A stretch of DNA of 64,000 nucleotides from Halobaculum rubrum (GCF_019880225.1 NZ_CP082284.1:2728001-2792000); one strand, 5' to 3'; shown: positions 36,320-47,222, counted from the first letter of the stretch. Made by a program: numbers and translations. The notes: generated from the letters alone by a model not told the origin.

Positions 36320-38623
36320 ATGTCCGAGATGACCGAGTCGACGGAGTACCTCGCGCGGGCCGACGAGGCGCTCGACGGCGCCTACGAGCCGCCGCGCTCG
36401 CTCGCGGAGTTCGTCGATCTGGCGTTCGAGCGACCCGGGGTCGCCAGCCACGCGGCCAGATACGTCCTCTCGGCGATCGAGTCGATGGGCACCCGAACCG
36501 TCGTCGAGGAGGGCCTCGAGCGCGAGCGCTATCGCTTCTTCGACGACCCCGCCAACGACGGCGAGCACGCCGTCCTCGGCAACACGAGCGTGCTCAACGC
36601 GTTCGTCGACGACCTCCGCACCGTCGCCTCGGGGCGGGGGAAAGAGGAGAAGATCCACTGGTTCGACGGCCCGACGGCGACCGGCAAGTCCGAGCTGAAG
36701 CGCTGTCTCATCAACGGCCTGCGCGCGTACTCGAAAACGGAGGCGGGGCGCCGCTACACCGTCGAGTGGAACATCGCCGCACGCGACGAGGACCGGAGCC
36801 TCAGCTACGCCGCCGGCGACGACGCCGACGACGACTGGTACGAGTCGCCGGTGCAGGCGAACCCGCTGTCGGTGTTCCCCGCGGCAGTTCGGGCGGACCT
36901 CGTGGACGCGCTCAACGCCGTCCACGACGACCACATCCCGATCCGTGTCGACTCCGATCTCGACCCGTTCAGCCGCGAGGCGTTCGAGATCCTCGAGGAG
37001 CGCTACCGTAGAGCCGGCCGTCGCGACCTGTTCTCGGCGGTGACCGATCGCCGACACCTTCGCGTGAAGAACTACGTCGTCGACGTCGGCAGGGGGATCG
37101 GCGTCCTCCACGCCGAGGACGACGGCTCGCCGAAGGAGCGCCTCGTCGGCTCGTGGATGCCCGGGATGCTCCGGGAACTGAACGCCCGCGGGCGCAAGGA
37201 CCCCCGCGCGTTCAGCTACGACGGCGTCCTCTCGCAGGGCAACGGCCTGCTCACGGTCGTCGAGGACGCCAGCCAGCACGCCGACCTGCTCCGGAAGCTG
37301 CTGAACGTGCCCGACGAGAAGCGGGTGAAGCTCGACAAAAGCATCGGGATGGACCTGGACACCCAACTGGTCGTCATCTCCAACCCCGACCTGGACGCCG
37401 AGTTGGAGCAGTTCGCCGACCGCAACGACCGCGACCCGCTGAAGGCGCTCAAACGCCGACTCGACCGCCACGAGTTCCGCTATCTCACGAGCGTCTCGCT
37501 GGAGACGGAGCTGATCCACCGCGAGCTGACCGACGAGACGGCGGTCTGGGCCGACGAGATCGACGCCGCCGACCCCGAGGCGGCCCACGACCGGCTGCGC
37601 GAGCGGATGGCCGCGCCGCTGTCGGTTCGGATGCGCGACGACCGCGGTCGCCTCCGCACGCGCGAACTCGCGCCCCACGCGCTGGAGGCGGCCGCGATGT
37701 ACGCGGTCGTCACCCGGCTGGACGCCGAGAACCTGCCCACCTCGATCGGCCTGATCGACAAGGCGCTGCTGTTCGACCGCGGCGTCGTCCGCGACGGCGA
37801 CGAGCGCGTCGACGCCGACGAGTACGAGTTCGACGGCGACGACGGCGCCCACGGCATCCCCGTCACCTACACGCGGGACACGATCGCGGACCTGCTCCAC
37901 GGCGAGACGGACCGCGCACACCCCGACCTCCCGGTCGAGGACGTGATCACTCCCGAGGACGTCCTCCACGCGATGGCCGAGGGGCTCGCGACGGCGCCGG
38001 TGTTCTCGCGCGCGGAGATCGCCGAGTACGAGGGCCGGCTGGCGACGGTGAAAGAGTACGCGTTCGAACTGCAGGAGGCGGACGTGCTCGACGCCGTGCT
38101 CTCGGACAAGGGCGTCGACGAGGCGACCGTCGAAGAGTACGTCGAGCACGTGTTCGCGTGGGACGCCGACGAGCAGGTGGAGACCGACCGGGGCGCCGTC
38201 GACCCGGACCCGCTGTTGCTGAAGGTGTTCGAGACCGAGCACCTCGGCCGCTTCGACGCGGACGACTACGCGGGCAACGAGCCGAGCGAGGCCGTCGAGG
38301 TGTTCCGCAGGGAGACGGTGATCACGGCGTTGAACCGCTACGCCTGGGAGCACCGCGACGAGGACTTCTCGGTCGCGGACGTCGACCTCTCGACGGTCCC
38401 GGTGATCCGCGCGGTGCTGGAGGCGCACTCGTGGGAGGACGTCCGCCGCATCTACGACGACCTCGACCCCGCGCAGTGGGACGACCCGCCCGCGAACACC
38501 GAGACCGCCCGGGTGAAGGCGGCGACGATCGACCACATGACGAGCGAACAGGGGTACAGCGAGGCGTCGGCCGAGCTGGCCACCAGACACGTGATGCGCG
38601 AGGTGAAGGGCCGATGGGACTGA
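36320..38623 (+). CDS. Second PrkA family AAA+ protein
   Basis: A 767-residue paralogue of the preceding PrkA, starting 2 nt after it. Walker A is [16 protein letters not shown] (GPTATGKS, residues 117-124). It keeps the PrkA AAA segments ([76 protein letters not shown]) and [36 protein letters not shown]. It diverges in the P-loop and in the C-terminal region. Bacteria usually have one PrkA per operon, so the tandem pair suggests a heteromeric AAA+ ring. It overlaps YeaH by 10 nt. Confidence 0.9.
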   Translation: MSEMTESTEYLARADEALDGAYEPPRSLAEFVDLAFERPGVASHAARYVLSAIESMGTRTVVEEGLERERYRFFDDPANDGEHAVLGNTSVLNAFVDDLRTVASGRGKEEKIHWFDGPTATGKSELKRCLINGLRAYSKTEAGRRYTVEWNIAARDEDRSLSYAAGDDADDDWYESPVQANPLSVFPAAVRADLVDALNAVHDDHIPIRVDSDLDPFSREAFEILEERYRRAGRRDLFSAVTDRRHLRVKNYVVDVGRGIGVLHAEDDGSPKERLVGSWMPGMLRELNARGRKDPRAFSYDGVLSQGNGLLTVVEDASQHADLLRKLLNVPDEKRVKLDKSIGMDLDTQLVVISNPDLDAELEQFADRNDRDPLKALKRRLDRHEFRYLTSVSLETELIHRELTDETAVWADEIDAADPEAAHDRLRERMAAPLSVRMRDDRGRLRTRELAPHALEAAAMYAVVTRLDAENLPTSIGLIDKALLFDRGVVRDGDERVDADEYEFDGDDGAHGIPVTYTRDTIADLLHGETDRAHPDLPVEDVITPEDVLHAMAEGLATAPVFSRAEIAEYEGRLATVKEYAFELQEADVLDAVLSDKGVDEATVEEYVEHVFAWDADEQVETDRGAVDPDPLLLKVFETEHLGRFDADDYAGNEPSEAVEVFRRETVITALNRYAWEHRDEDFSVADVDLSTVPVIRAVLEAHSWEDVRRIYDDLDPAQWDDPPANTETARVKAATIDHMTSEQGYSEASAELATRHVMREVKGRWD

Positions 38624-39948
38624 GGGAGGACCTCGAACGGTTCCGAGAGATCGGCGACGAGCGCCGCCCGGACCTCGCGGAGTTCATCCGCGAGGGCGAC
38701 CTCTCGGGCTCCTCTCGGAACGCCGTTCGGATCCCGGTGAAGCTGGTCGACCTCCCGTCGTTCGAGTACGACCAGCGGGACATGGGCGGCGTCGGACAGG
38801 GCCAGGGTGGCACGCCCCAGCCCGGACAGCCGGTCGACGTGCCCGGCGACCCCGGGGACGGCGACGAGGAGGGCGAGGACGGCGAGCCGGGCGAGGACGG
38901 CGGCGAGCACGGCTACTACGAGATGGACCCCGAGGAGTTCGCCCGGGAGCTCGACGAGGAGCTCGGGCTCGACTTGGAGCCGAAGGGCAAGCGAGTGGTC
39001 GAGGAGGTGGAGGGCGACTTCACCGAGCTGACGCGGGCGGGGCCCAACTCCACGCTCGACTTCGAACAGCTGTTCAAGCGCGGCCTCAAACGGAAGCTGG
39101 CCACCGACTTCGACGAGGCGTACGTCCGGGAGGCGTGCCGGGTCGCCGACGCCGACGCCCGCGACACCTTCGAGTTCTGCCGGGAAGAGAACGTGCTGGT
39201 CTCGCTGGCGTGGATCCGCGAGGCGATCGCCGAACTGGAGGCCGAGGGCGTCGACCTCGACGAGTACGCGGACTTCGACGACTTCGCCGCGCGCGTCGAG
39301 CGCGACCCGATCGCCGCACGTATCCGCCGGGACGGCCTGCAGCAGGTCCCGTTCCGGCGCGACGACGAGCGCTACCGCCAGCCCGAGGTGATCGAGAAGA
39401 AGCAGAAGAACGTCGTCGTCGTGAACATCCGCGACGTGAGCGGGTCGATGCGCGAGACGAAACGCGAGCTCGTCGAGCGCACGTTCACGCCGCTGGACTG
39501 GTATCTCACCGGCAAGTACGACGAGGCGGAGTTCCGCTACGTCGCCCACGACGCCGACGCGTGGGAGGTCGAGCGCGGGGAGTTCTTCGGGATCCGGTCG
39601 GGCGGCGGGACGCGCATCTCCAGCGCCTACGAGCTGGCCGCGGAGATCCTCGAGGAGTACCCCTTCAGCGAGTGGAACCGCTACGTGTTCGCCGCCGGCG
39701 ACTCGGAGAACTCCAGCAACGACACCGTCGAGAACGTCGTGCCGCTGATGCGCGACATCCCGGCGAACCTCCACGCGTACGTGGAGACCCAGCCGGGCGG
39801 CAACACGATCAACGCCACCCACGCCGAGGAGGTCGAGCGGGAACTGGCCGACCGCGACAACGTCGTCGTCGCGCGCGTCGCCGACTCCGATGACGTGACC
39901 GACGCGATCCGCACGATCCTCTCGACGGAGAGCGGGGAGGACACCTGA
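38614..39948 (+). CDS. yeaH: YeaH/YhbH family protein (DUF444, VWA-like)
   Basis: A 444-residue DUF444 protein. An N-terminal segment [44 protein letters not shown] is followed by a Gly/Gln/Asp/Glu-rich linker (about residues 60-110). The C-terminal von Willebrand A-like domain carries the MIDAS motif DVSGSMRE (Asp274), with [17 protein letters not shown] and [13 protein letters not shown] completing the metal site. In bacteria YeaH acts with YeaG (PrkA) in nitrogen-starvation signalling. It overlaps the second prkA and ends 2 nt before spoVR. Confidence 0.92.
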   Translation: MGLREDLERFREIGDERRPDLAEFIREGDLSGSSRNAVRIPVKLVDLPSFEYDQRDMGGVGQGQGGTPQPGQPVDVPGDPGDGDEEGEDGEPGEDGGEHGYYEMDPEEFARELDEELGLDLEPKGKRVVEEVEGDFTELTRAGPNSTLDFEQLFKRGLKRKLATDFDEAYVREACRVADADARDTFEFCREENVLVSLAWIREAIAELEAEGVDLDEYADFDDFAARVERDPIAARIRRDGLQQVPFRRDDERYRQPEVIEKKQKNVVVVNIRDVSGSMRETKRELVERTFTPLDWYLTGKYDEAEFRYVAHDADAWEVERGEFFGIRSGGGTRISSAYELAAEILEEYPFSEWNRYVFAAGDSENSSNDTVENVVPLMRDIPANLHAYVETQPGGNTINATHAEEVERELADRDNVVVARVADSDDVTDAIRTILSTESGEDT

Positions 39949-39949
39949 C

Positions 39950-41941
39950 ATGATACACGACGAACGAGTCGCGACCCGTCGCGTCGCCGCGGAGCTGGCG
40001 GAGCCCGCCGAGCGCGCCAGGGAACTGGCCGAGACGCTCGGGCTCCGCCCGTACCCGGTGAACTACTGGGTCGTGACCCACGACGAGATGAACGAGCTCA
40101 TCGCCTACGACGGGTTCCAGACGCGGTACCCGCACTGGCGGTGGGGAATGAAGTACGACCGCCAGCGCAAGCAGGACACCTTCGGCATGGGGAAAGCGTT
40201 CGAGATCGTCAACAACGACAACCCCTGTCACGCGTTCCTTCAGGAGTCGAACACCCTCGCCGACCAGAAGGCGGTCATCACGCACGTGGAGGCGCACGCG
40301 GACTTCTTCCGCAACAACGAGTGGTTCGGTCGGTTCGCGGGCGAACGCGAGGACCCCGACGCCGCCGCGATGCTGGAGCGCCACGCCGAGACCGTCGCCG
40401 ACCACATGTCGAACCCGGAGATCGACCGCGAGGACGTCGAGCGCCTCATCGACGCCGTGTTGTGCGTCGAGGACACGATCGACCAGCATCGCGCGCTCGC
40501 GGCCGAGCGCGGCGGCGACGAGGAACTGGACGAGGAGCTGTCCGACATCGAGGAGCGCCTCGACCGCCTGGGCCTCTCCGCGGAGGTTCGCGAACAGGTG
40601 TTCGACGCCGACTGGGTCGACGCCCAGCGCGACCGCGAGCGGCTGCCCGAGCCGCGTCCGGACGTGCTCGCGTACCTCCGCGAGCACGGCAAGCAGTTCG
40701 ACGAGGAGGAGGGGAAGGCCGTCGAGCGCGAGCCGTGGATGGACGAGGTGATCGAGCTCCTCAGACGGGAGGCGTACTACTTCGCCCCGCAGAGAATGAC
40801 GAAGGTGCTCAACGAGGGATGGGCCGCGTACTGGGAGTCGCTGATGATGGGCGACGAGCGCTTCGCCGGCGACGACGAGTTCCTCACCTACGCCGACCAC
40901 ATGGCGCGGGTGCTGGGGTCGCCGGGGCTCAATCCCTACAAGCTCGGCTTCGAGATCTGGCGGTACGTCGAGAACAGCGCCAACCGCCGCGAGGTGGTCG
41001 ACAAACTGCTCCGTGTCGAGGGGGTGACGTGGCGCACCTTCCACGACGTGATCGACTTCGACGAGGTGGCCGACCTGCTGGAGCCCGACCCGGCGATCGC
41101 GGGCGTCACCGCCGACACGCTGGACGACCTCGATCCCGACGACCCCCGCGTCGACGCCGACGCGCTCGCGCGGGCGAAGGCCGGCGATCTCGACGCCGAC
41201 GCGTATCCGTGGGCCGTACTGACTCACGAGGGCCTGTGCGAGCGCCACTTCTCGCTGACGAAGCCGGCGAACAGGGGGTTCCTCAGCCGGATCGGTCGCT
41301 CGGAACTGGAGCGGGTCGCGCGATACATGTTCGACGACGAGGTGTACCCGGACGTGGCGTCGGCGCTCTCGGACGTGGACTACGGCGCCGGCTGGACGCG
41401 GATGCGCGAGGTCCGCGAGAGCCACAACGACGTGACGTTCATCGACGAGTACCTCACCGAGGAGTTCGTCGTCGAGGGCAACTACTTCACCTACGAGTAC
41501 TCGGAGGCGGCCGAGGGGTACCGCGTCGCCAGCGTCGATCCCGACGACGTGAAACGGAAGCTCCTCCTCCGGTTCACGAACTTCGGGAAGCCGACGATCG
41601 CGGTGTACGACGGCAACTACGACAACCGGGGCGAACTCCTGTTGGGGCACCGCTACAACGGCGTCGCGCTCGACATCGAGCAGGCGAACCGGGCGCTGGA
41701 GCGAGTGTTCGATCTCTGGGGTCGGCCGGTCAACCTCGCGACGATCGTCACCGAGTACGACGACCACGAGCTGGAGGTCGCCCGCCGTCGCGGACGCGAA
41801 CCCGACGGCGAGGAGATCCCGATCCGCCTCCGCTACGACGGCGAGACGGTCGAGCGGCACGCGCTGGAGCCCGAGTTGGCCGAGCAGATCGGGGCCGACG
41901 AGGTCGACTACGACACCACGCCCGAGGAGTGGCTGGCCTGA
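39950..41941 (+). CDS. spoVR: SpoVR family protein (YcgB-like)
   Basis: A 663-residue SpoVR protein. It contains YPVNYWVVTHDEMNELIAYDGFQTRYPHWRWGMKYDRQRKQDTFGMGKAFEIVNNDNPCHAFLQESN and then KAVITHVEAHADFFRNNEWF. PQRMTKVLNEGWAAYWESLMM and LNPYKLGFEIWRYVEN give the other family blocks. The C-terminal part resembles YcgB (GELLLGHRYNGVALDIEQANRALERVFDLWGRPVNLAT). SpoVR was named for a role in Bacillus spore cortex. In non-sporulators it keeps company with PrkA and YeaH, exactly as here, which points to a shared stress function. Confidence 0.94.
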   Translation: MIHDERVATRRVAAELAEPAERARELAETLGLRPYPVNYWVVTHDEMNELIAYDGFQTRYPHWRWGMKYDRQRKQDTFGMGKAFEIVNNDNPCHAFLQESNTLADQKAVITHVEAHADFFRNNEWFGRFAGEREDPDAAAMLERHAETVADHMSNPEIDREDVERLIDAVLCVEDTIDQHRALAAERGGDEELDEELSDIEERLDRLGLSAEVREQVFDADWVDAQRDRERLPEPRPDVLAYLREHGKQFDEEEGKAVEREPWMDEVIELLRREAYYFAPQRMTKVLNEGWAAYWESLMMGDERFAGDDEFLTYADHMARVLGSPGLNPYKLGFEIWRYVENSANRREVVDKLLRVEGVTWRTFHDVIDFDEVADLLEPDPAIAGVTADTLDDLDPDDPRVDADALARAKAGDLDADAYPWAVLTHEGLCERHFSLTKPANRGFLSRIGRSELERVARYMFDDEVYPDVASALSDVDYGAGWTRMREVRESHNDVTFIDEYLTEEFVVEGNYFTYEYSEAAEGYRVASVDPDDVKRKLLLRFTNFGKPTIAVYDGNYDNRGELLLGHRYNGVALDIEQANRALERVFDLWGRPVNLATIVTEYDDHELEVARRRGREPDGEEIPIRLRYDGETVERHALEPELAEQIGADEVDYDTTPEEWLA

Positions 41942-42070
41942 GGTGTCGCTCGGGCGGTCCTCCCGTTCGTCGACCGTTGCCCGCCGCCTGCCGGTCGCGT
42001 CCCCCGTTCGGAGCCAGTCCCGGCCGTCGCGGCGGACGGGTTCAAGTTCGTCGCGCCCGTGATCGGTTCG

Positions 42071-43504
42071 ATGGCAGTTGACACGGCCGTCGTCTGGTTC
42101 CGTCGCGATCTGCGCATCCACGACAACGAGGCGCTGCTGGAGGCCGCAGACGCGGAGGAGGTACTCCCGGTGTACGCGTTCGACCCGCGCGAGTACGGCG
42201 AACGCGAGTTCGGGGGCGAGCACTCCTTTCGCTACGAGAAAACCGGCGGAATCCGGACCCGCTTCCGCCGCGAGTCGGTCGCGGACCTGCGCGAGCGCCT
42301 CCGCGAGCGCGACTCGGATCTCGTCGTCCGTCACGAGACGCCCGAACGCGTCGTTCCCGCGGTCGCGGCGGCCGTCGACGCCGACGCGGTCCACTTCGGG
42401 ACGCTCCCGACGCCCGAGGAGGTGAGTGTCGAGAACGCCGTCCGAACGCGACTCCGCGGGATCGATGTGACGCCGTCGCGTCACTGGACGCACACGCTGT
42501 ACCACCTGAACGACCTCCCGACGCCGTACACCGACATCTCCGACACGTACACGGGTTTCCGGAAGTCGGTCGAGAACCGCGCGACCGTGCGCGATCCGCT
42601 CCCGGAGCCGGATCTGCCGACGGCTCCGGTCGGGGAGGTCGGCGCCGGGTCGGTTCCCACGCCGACGGATCTGGGTGTCGACGAGGTCGAGTACGACGAC
42701 CGCGCCGCGCTCCGGTTCGAGGGCGGCGAGACGGCCGGAACCGAGCGGCTTGACCGCTATCTGTTCGAGGAGGACCGCCTGCGCGAGTACAAGGAGACGC
42801 GCAACGGCCTGCTCGGACAGGGGTTCTCATCGAAGCTTTCGCCGTGGCTCAACGAGGGGTGCCTGTCGCCGCGGTACGTGAACGCCGAGGTCGACCGCTA
42901 CGAGCGCGAGCGCGTCTCGAACGAGTCGACGTACTGGCTCGTGTTCGAACTGATCTGGCGGGACTTCTTCCAGTTCCAGTTCGCCAAACACGGCGGCGAC
43001 TTCTTCGGGCGGGGCGGTATCCGCCGCCGCGACGACATCGACTGGCGAGAGGACGACGCGCAGTTCGGGCGGTGGACGGCCGGCGAGACGGGGATCCCCT
43101 TCGTCGACGCCGCGATGCGGGAGCTGAACGAGACCGGGTACCAGAGCAACCGCGCCCGCCAGAACGCGGCGTCGTTCCTCGCGAACGACCTCCGGATCGA
43201 CTGGCGGATGGGCGCGGCGTACTTCGAGACGCAGTTGGTCGATCACGACCCCGCCTCGAACTACGGCAACTGGGCGTACATCGCGGGCGTCGGCAACGAC
43301 AGCAGGGACCGCGCGTTTAACGTCGTCAAGCAAGCCGAGAAGTACGACGCCGACGGCGAGTACGTGACACACTGGATCCCGGCGCTGTCCGACCTGCCGC
43401 CGACGAAGGTCCACGCGCCGTGGACGTTAAGCGAGCAGGAGCAGGCTGAGTACGACGTCCAGGTCGGGATCGACTACCCCGAGCCGATGGTCGATCTTGA
43501 GTAG
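42071..43504 (+). CDS. DASH family cryptochrome
   Basis: A 477-residue photolyase-family flavoprotein. The N-terminal antenna domain starts DTAVVWFRRDLRIHDNEALLEAA. The DASH-type signature appears as THTLYHLNDLPTPYTDISDTYTGFRKSVE (about 140-168). The FAD domain has YKETRNGLLGQGFSSKLSPWLNEGCLSPRYVNAEVDRYE, WRDFFQFQFAKHGGDFFGRGG, GIPFVDAAMRELNETGYQSNRARQNAASFLANDL and ASNYGNWAYIAGVGNDSRDRAFNVVKQAEKYD. DASH cryptochromes repair dimers mainly in single-stranded DNA and may signal light. Chosen start: ATG at 42071, since the extension upstream is short and not conserved. Confidence 0.94.
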   Translation: MAVDTAVVWFRRDLRIHDNEALLEAADAEEVLPVYAFDPREYGEREFGGEHSFRYEKTGGIRTRFRRESVADLRERLRERDSDLVVRHETPERVVPAVAAAVDADAVHFGTLPTPEEVSVENAVRTRLRGIDVTPSRHWTHTLYHLNDLPTPYTDISDTYTGFRKSVENRATVRDPLPEPDLPTAPVGEVGAGSVPTPTDLGVDEVEYDDRAALRFEGGETAGTERLDRYLFEEDRLREYKETRNGLLGQGFSSKLSPWLNEGCLSPRYVNAEVDRYERERVSNESTYWLVFELIWRDFFQFQFAKHGGDFFGRGGIRRRDDIDWREDDAQFGRWTAGETGIPFVDAAMRELNETGYQSNRARQNAASFLANDLRIDWRMGAAYFETQLVDHDPASNYGNWAYIAGVGNDSRDRAFNVVKQAEKYDADGEYVTHWIPALSDLPPTKVHAPWTLSEQEQAEYDVQVGIDYPEPMVDLE

Positions 43505-43626
43505 AGCTGCCGCACGCTCCGATAGTCCACCCGGCGGAGCGTCGCTCGTTGGCGCGGAACGTCCGTGGTCCCTCACCGGGCTGGAATCTACGAGGCGCTT
43601 TTCCGACACGCCGTCGAGCCGATCGC

Positions 43627-44421
43627 ATGGCGAACTCTGAGCCTCGAAACGGCGTTCGCGCCCGGATCGAGGACGGCGGCGTCGCGCTGGGCGTGCTCGA
43701 CACGACGTACGACCCCTCGGTGGTCGAGCTGTACGGGGAGCTCGGGCTGGACTTCGTCTGGCTCGACATGGAGCACGGCGGCCCCGACCCCTGGGACGGC
43801 CAGACCGTCGAACACCTCCTGCGGGCGGCCGAGCGAACCGGGATCGAGCCGCTCGTGCGCCTCCCCGACAGCGAACCGACGCTCGTGCGGAAGGCGCTGG
43901 ATCTCGGTGCCCGGTCGGTGTTCCTCCCGCGGGTGGAGACGGCCGCGGAGGTGGAGACGGCCGTCAGGTCCGCCCGGTTCCGCTACGACGGCGAGCCCGG
44001 GGACCGCGGCCTCGCCGCGCCGCGGGCGCGCCGCTGGGGGCTCAAGGAGGAGTACGTCGAGGCGGAGGACCGCGAGACGCTCGTCGGCACGACCGTCGAG
44101 ACGGTCGAGGCGGTCGAGAACATCGACTCGATCCTCGCCGTCCCCGATCTGGGGTTCGTGTTCATCGGGCCCCTCGACCTCTCGGTGCAGCTTGGCCACC
44201 CCGGCGAGCTCGACCACCCGGAGGTCGAGGAGGCCGTCGACCGCGTCCGCACCGCGGCGCTGGAGGCGGACGTTCCGGTCGGTGGGCTCGGCTTCGGCAT
44301 GGACGACGTGAACGAGAAGGTCGATGACGGTTATCAGATCCTCCATCTGGGGAGCACCGCCGGGGCGATCCAGTCGGTGGTGGGCGACTGGCTCGACGAC
44401 TACGAGGGCGAGCGTCCCTGA
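43627..44421 (+). CDS. HpcH/HpaI aldolase family protein
   Basis: A 264-residue TIM-barrel class II aldolase of the HpcH/HpaI type, which cleaves hydroxy-keto acids to pyruvate and an aldehyde. It has GLDFVWLDMEHGGPDPWDGQTVEHLL (about 38-62), PLVRLPDSEPTLVRKALDLGARSVFLPRVETAAEV (about 77-110) with the metal-binding Glu in PRVET, and LGFVFIGPLDLSVQLGHPG (about 175-192). The pathway is not visible from neighbours. A decayed insertion starts directly after its stop codon. Confidence 0.88.
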   Translation: MANSEPRNGVRARIEDGGVALGVLDTTYDPSVVELYGELGLDFVWLDMEHGGPDPWDGQTVEHLLRAAERTGIEPLVRLPDSEPTLVRKALDLGARSVFLPRVETAAEVETAVRSARFRYDGEPGDRGLAAPRARRWGLKEEYVEAEDRETLVGTTVETVEAVENIDSILAVPDLGFVFIGPLDLSVQLGHPGELDHPEVEEAVDRVRTAALEADVPVGGLGFGMDDVNEKVDDGYQILHLGSTAGAIQSVVGDWLDDYEGERP

Positions 44422-44432
44422 ATTGACGGAGA

Positions 44433-45608
44433 GTGACAGTCGGAGATACGCTCACTCCGAGAGGGATGTCGCTCGGCACGCAGCGAGCGCGAGAAACACT
44501 CGGCGAGGAAGACGCTATCGTCGTCATCGACGAGTTCCCGTTCCTCATCGAGGAGGACGAATCGCTTCCCTCACGGATCCAACGGGTGTGGGACATAGAG
44601 CTCCAGGAGACGGGGATGACGCTCGTGCTCGTCGGTTCGTCGATCAGCGTCATGGAGGACAAGGTCCTCTCCGGAAGCGCACCGCTGTACGGCCGTCGGA
44701 CAGCGACGATCGATCTCAAACCTCTCTCTGTCGCTGACGCACGCCAGTTCTTCCCGGTGTACGACCCCGAAACCGCCATCACTGCGTGGTCGATCTATGG
44801 TGGCACTCCGTACTACCTCCAGACCATCGATCCCGACCAGTCGCTCGGAACGAACGTCCAGCAGGGGATTCTCTCGGAGCGGGGGCTACTGTACTCTGAA
44901 CCCGAGTTCCTACTCCGCACTGAACTTCGACAGCCGAACACGTACTTCAGCATTCTCCGTGCGCTCGCGCACGGGCGTCGCACTCCAAACGAAATCGCTG
45001 GCATGGCCGGCGTAGAGTCGGGATCTCTCAGCACATACCTTCAGAAACTCCGTCGACTCCGTCTCGTCGAGCGCCACATCCCCGTGACGGAATCATCGAC
45101 GGCCTCGAAGCGCGGTCGGTATCGCATCGCTGCGCCGTTGTTCCGGTTCTGGTTTCGGTTCGTCTACGGGAACCAAGACCAGCTTCGGATGCTCGACGAC
45201 GACGCGTACGACGAACTTGTCGTACCAGAACTGGCGGATTACGTGAGCCCGCTGTTCGAACGTCTCTGCCAGCAAGCGCTCCCAGCCCTCCTCAACCGAC
45301 AATTCCGCGATGTCGGGCAGTGGTGGTTCAAGGAACACGAACTAGATATCCTCGGCCTCACTGGCGACGGCCTCGTCGCCGGCGAGTGTAAGTTCACATC
45401 CCAACCCGTGAGCGAAGGCGTTCTCGCCGATCTTGAACGAACAGCGTCGGAAGTCCGATGGTCAGAAGAACCGGCAGACGGCGAGACCCTGTACGTCTTG
45501 TTCAGCCGCTCCGGGTACACCACTGATCTTGAAAACGTCGCTGAGACGCGTGATGACGTCCGGCTCTTCGAGTTGCCTGACCCGCTGAATACTGATGGGA
45601 ACGCGTAG
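44433..45608 (+). pseudogene. Truncated archaeal ATPase (DUF234 type), P-loop missing
   Basis: A 391-codon remnant of an archaeal AAA-like ATPase. The Walker B strand survives (DAIVVIDEFPFLIEED, about residues 27-42), followed by MTLVLVGSSISVMEDKVLSG, SGSAPLYGRRTATIDLKPLSVADARQFFP, the winged helix EIAGMAGVESGSLSTYLQKLRRLRLVER and the C-terminal DUF234 nuclease-like domain (WWFKEHELDILGLTGDGLVAGECKF). The P-loop and about 60-80 N-terminal residues that should precede it are absent: the sequence joins aldolase-flanking DNA just before residue 12. ATP binding is therefore lost. It lies between the aldolase and tRNA-Glu, a probable old integration site. Confidence 0.75.
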
Positions 45609-45625
45609 CAGGGAGTGGCGACAGC

Positions 45626-45925
45626 TTATAGAACTGCGTCGACGGTGACGTCCCTCCAGTCGGGGAGTACGTTGTTCAACTCCTCCCGGCGGAAGATTCC
45701 GTCTCTCGTTCCGAACACCGCCCGAATATCATCCAAGTTCAAGTACGGTTCTCGGAGGGGGAGTACGATGAGCTCTTCGAGTAACTCGGCGCTAAGGAAC
45801 ACGATACTCTCTCCGGCAGTCGTCTCGCGGAGCTCGCGGTTGAATCGAGTAGGTGGGACAAAGCGATTAATCGCAAGACGGCGTCGAGCGGTCTGAATCC
45901 TGATTTCTGACTTGGCCTGAAACAT
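45626..45925 (-). CDS. Unrecognised 99-residue protein in decayed insertion
   Basis: A possible small gene, not assigned to a family. The translation (MFQAKSEIRIQTARRRLAIN...; VFLSAELLEELIVLPLREPYLNLDDIRAVFGTRDGIF...) has a plausible mix of helix-forming and acidic residues and codon use like its truncated ATPase neighbour. It is convergent with that pseudogene and lies between it and tRNA-Glu. It may be a remnant of the same insertion. Confidence 0.4.
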   Translation of the reverse strand: MFQAKSEIRIQTARRRLAINRFVPPTRFNRELRETTAGESIVFLSAELLEELIVLPLREPYLNLDDIRAVFGTRDGIFRREELNNVLPDWRDVTVDAVL

Positions 45926-45980
45926 TGGCTATCATTGCTCTATTCACGGCTCAAAAACGCAAGACGGCGGTAGAATGGGA

Positions 45981-46055
45981 TGCTCGGTCAGGGATTTGAA
46001 CCCTGGTCGTCGGCTCGAAAGGCCAACATGATTGGCCGGACTACACCAACCGAGC
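45981..46055 (-). tRNA. tRNA-Glu (TTC anticodon)
   Basis: A 75-nt tRNA on the reverse strand. Acceptor arms GCTCGGT and ACCGAGC pair perfectly. The anticodon stem TTGGC/GCCGA encloses loop CTTTCGA, giving anticodon TTC (Glu). The T arm is CAGGGTTCAAATCCCTG and the discriminator is A. The CAT triplet nearby belongs to the D stem and is not the anticodon. A decayed insertion lies directly 3' of this gene. Confidence 0.93.
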
Positions 46056-46160
46056 GCAATAACGGCTACCCCGCGCGGTATGTTAATCCCATCGGATCCG
46101 ACCGAATGCGCCGGGCCGTGGTGTGACTCGTTCGCTCACCCGACCGACAGCGACGACGCG

Positions 46161-47138
46161 TCAGGTCCAGTCGTCGAGTCCCGTCTGCGTGAGCGCGGCC
46201 TCGATGCGCTCGAAGCCGCGTTCGACCTCGTCGGGATCGACCTCCCACTCGTCGACGACGTACGCGCGGGCGGCGTCGACGTCCGGCGATATCGTCGTGT
46301 CGAACGCGTAGTCGTCGGTCACCGGCGGGGAGTGGAAGAACTCGCGGACCCGCTCGGCGTTGGGGACCTCGGCGTCGCGGGCGTCGAGGACCGCGAACAG
46401 GTCGCCGTGCTCCTTCACGGCCGTCAGTGCCGTCTTCGGCCCGATCCCACGAACGCCCTCGTTGAAGTCAGTGCCGCACAGCATCGCAACGTCCACGAGC
46501 TGTTCCTGAGTGATGTCGTGATCCGCGAGGGTCCGCTCCAGGTCCATCAGCTCCGGGTCGCCCTTCGACGTGAGCTGTCGGAGCGTTCGCGGCCCGCCGA
46601 ACAGCATCGTGTCGTAGTCCTCGCTGCCCGAGAAGTCGGCGTCGCCGACGCGGTTCATGTACGCACACTGCGCCTCGCCCTCCGCGGGCGCCTCGACGAC
46701 GGGCACGTCGAGCAGGCGTAGCACCTCCCGGGAGGTCCCGTGGATGGTGTCGGTGAGCCGTTGCGTGCGCGCCTCCAGGCGCGCCGCCTCGACCGAATCG
46801 CCGCGCTCCTCGGCATCCTTCCTGCGCTCCTCGGCCTCCTCGCGTGCCGCCCGACGCTTCGCGACCTCGTCGTCCTTCAGGTCGGTGACGCCCCCGTCGA
46901 AGACGAACACCGGCGTGAGGTCGTTGTCGAAGAACTTCGGCAGCCCCTGGACGATCCCGATGAGGTTCGCGACCTCCTCGCCCTCGTCGGTGGTGTAGCG
47001 GTGGTCGCTGGTGAACTTCACCGTCGTCGTGAGATACCGGTACAGCCAGTTGTGCGCGTCCACCGCGACCACACCGGACAGATCCTCGAAGGCGACGTCC
47101 TCGATGTGCGCGATGTCACGCAGATCCGCGTTTCCCAT
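46161..47138 (-). CDS. fen1: Flap endonuclease 1
   Basis: A 325-residue archaeal FEN1, which removes 5' flaps in Okazaki-fragment maturation and repair. It starts [36 protein letters not shown] (metal-binding Asp in VVAVDAHNW). [23 protein letters not shown] follows. The I-domain has [36 protein letters not shown] and the helix-hairpin-helix is [26 protein letters not shown]. The C-terminus ends QTGLDDWT, a PCNA-interacting (PIP-like) box. Start at 47138 chosen because archaeal FEN1 opens MGNADLR; an earlier in-frame ATG adds four residues. Confidence 0.96.
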   Translation of the reverse strand: MGNADLRDIAHIEDVAFEDLSGVVAVDAHNWLYRYLTTTVKFTSDHRYTTDEGEEVANLIGIVQGLPKFFDNDLTPVFVFDGGVTDLKDDEVAKRRAAREEAEERRKDAEERGDSVEAARLEARTQRLTDTIHGTSREVLRLLDVPVVEAPAEGEAQCAYMNRVGDADFSGSEDYDTMLFGGPRTLRQLTSKGDPELMDLERTLADHDITQEQLVDVAMLCGTDFNEGVRGIGPKTALTAVKEHGDLFAVLDARDAEVPNAERVREFFHSPPVTDDYAFDTTISPDVDAARAYVVDEWEVDPDEVERGFERIEAALTQTGLDDWT

Positions 47139-47222
47139 TGTCGCCATCACGGACCGGCGGCGTTTGAACCTCCCGAGTCACCCGCCCGAGTGACGACCCG
47201 GATCGACTGTCGCCGACTGCCG

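Noticed and set aside
46013..46035. CAT triplet in the tRNA at 46 kb read as a Met anticodon
   Set aside because: The triplet falls in the D stem. The proper 5-bp anticodon stem encloses CTTTCGA, giving tRNA-Glu(TTC).
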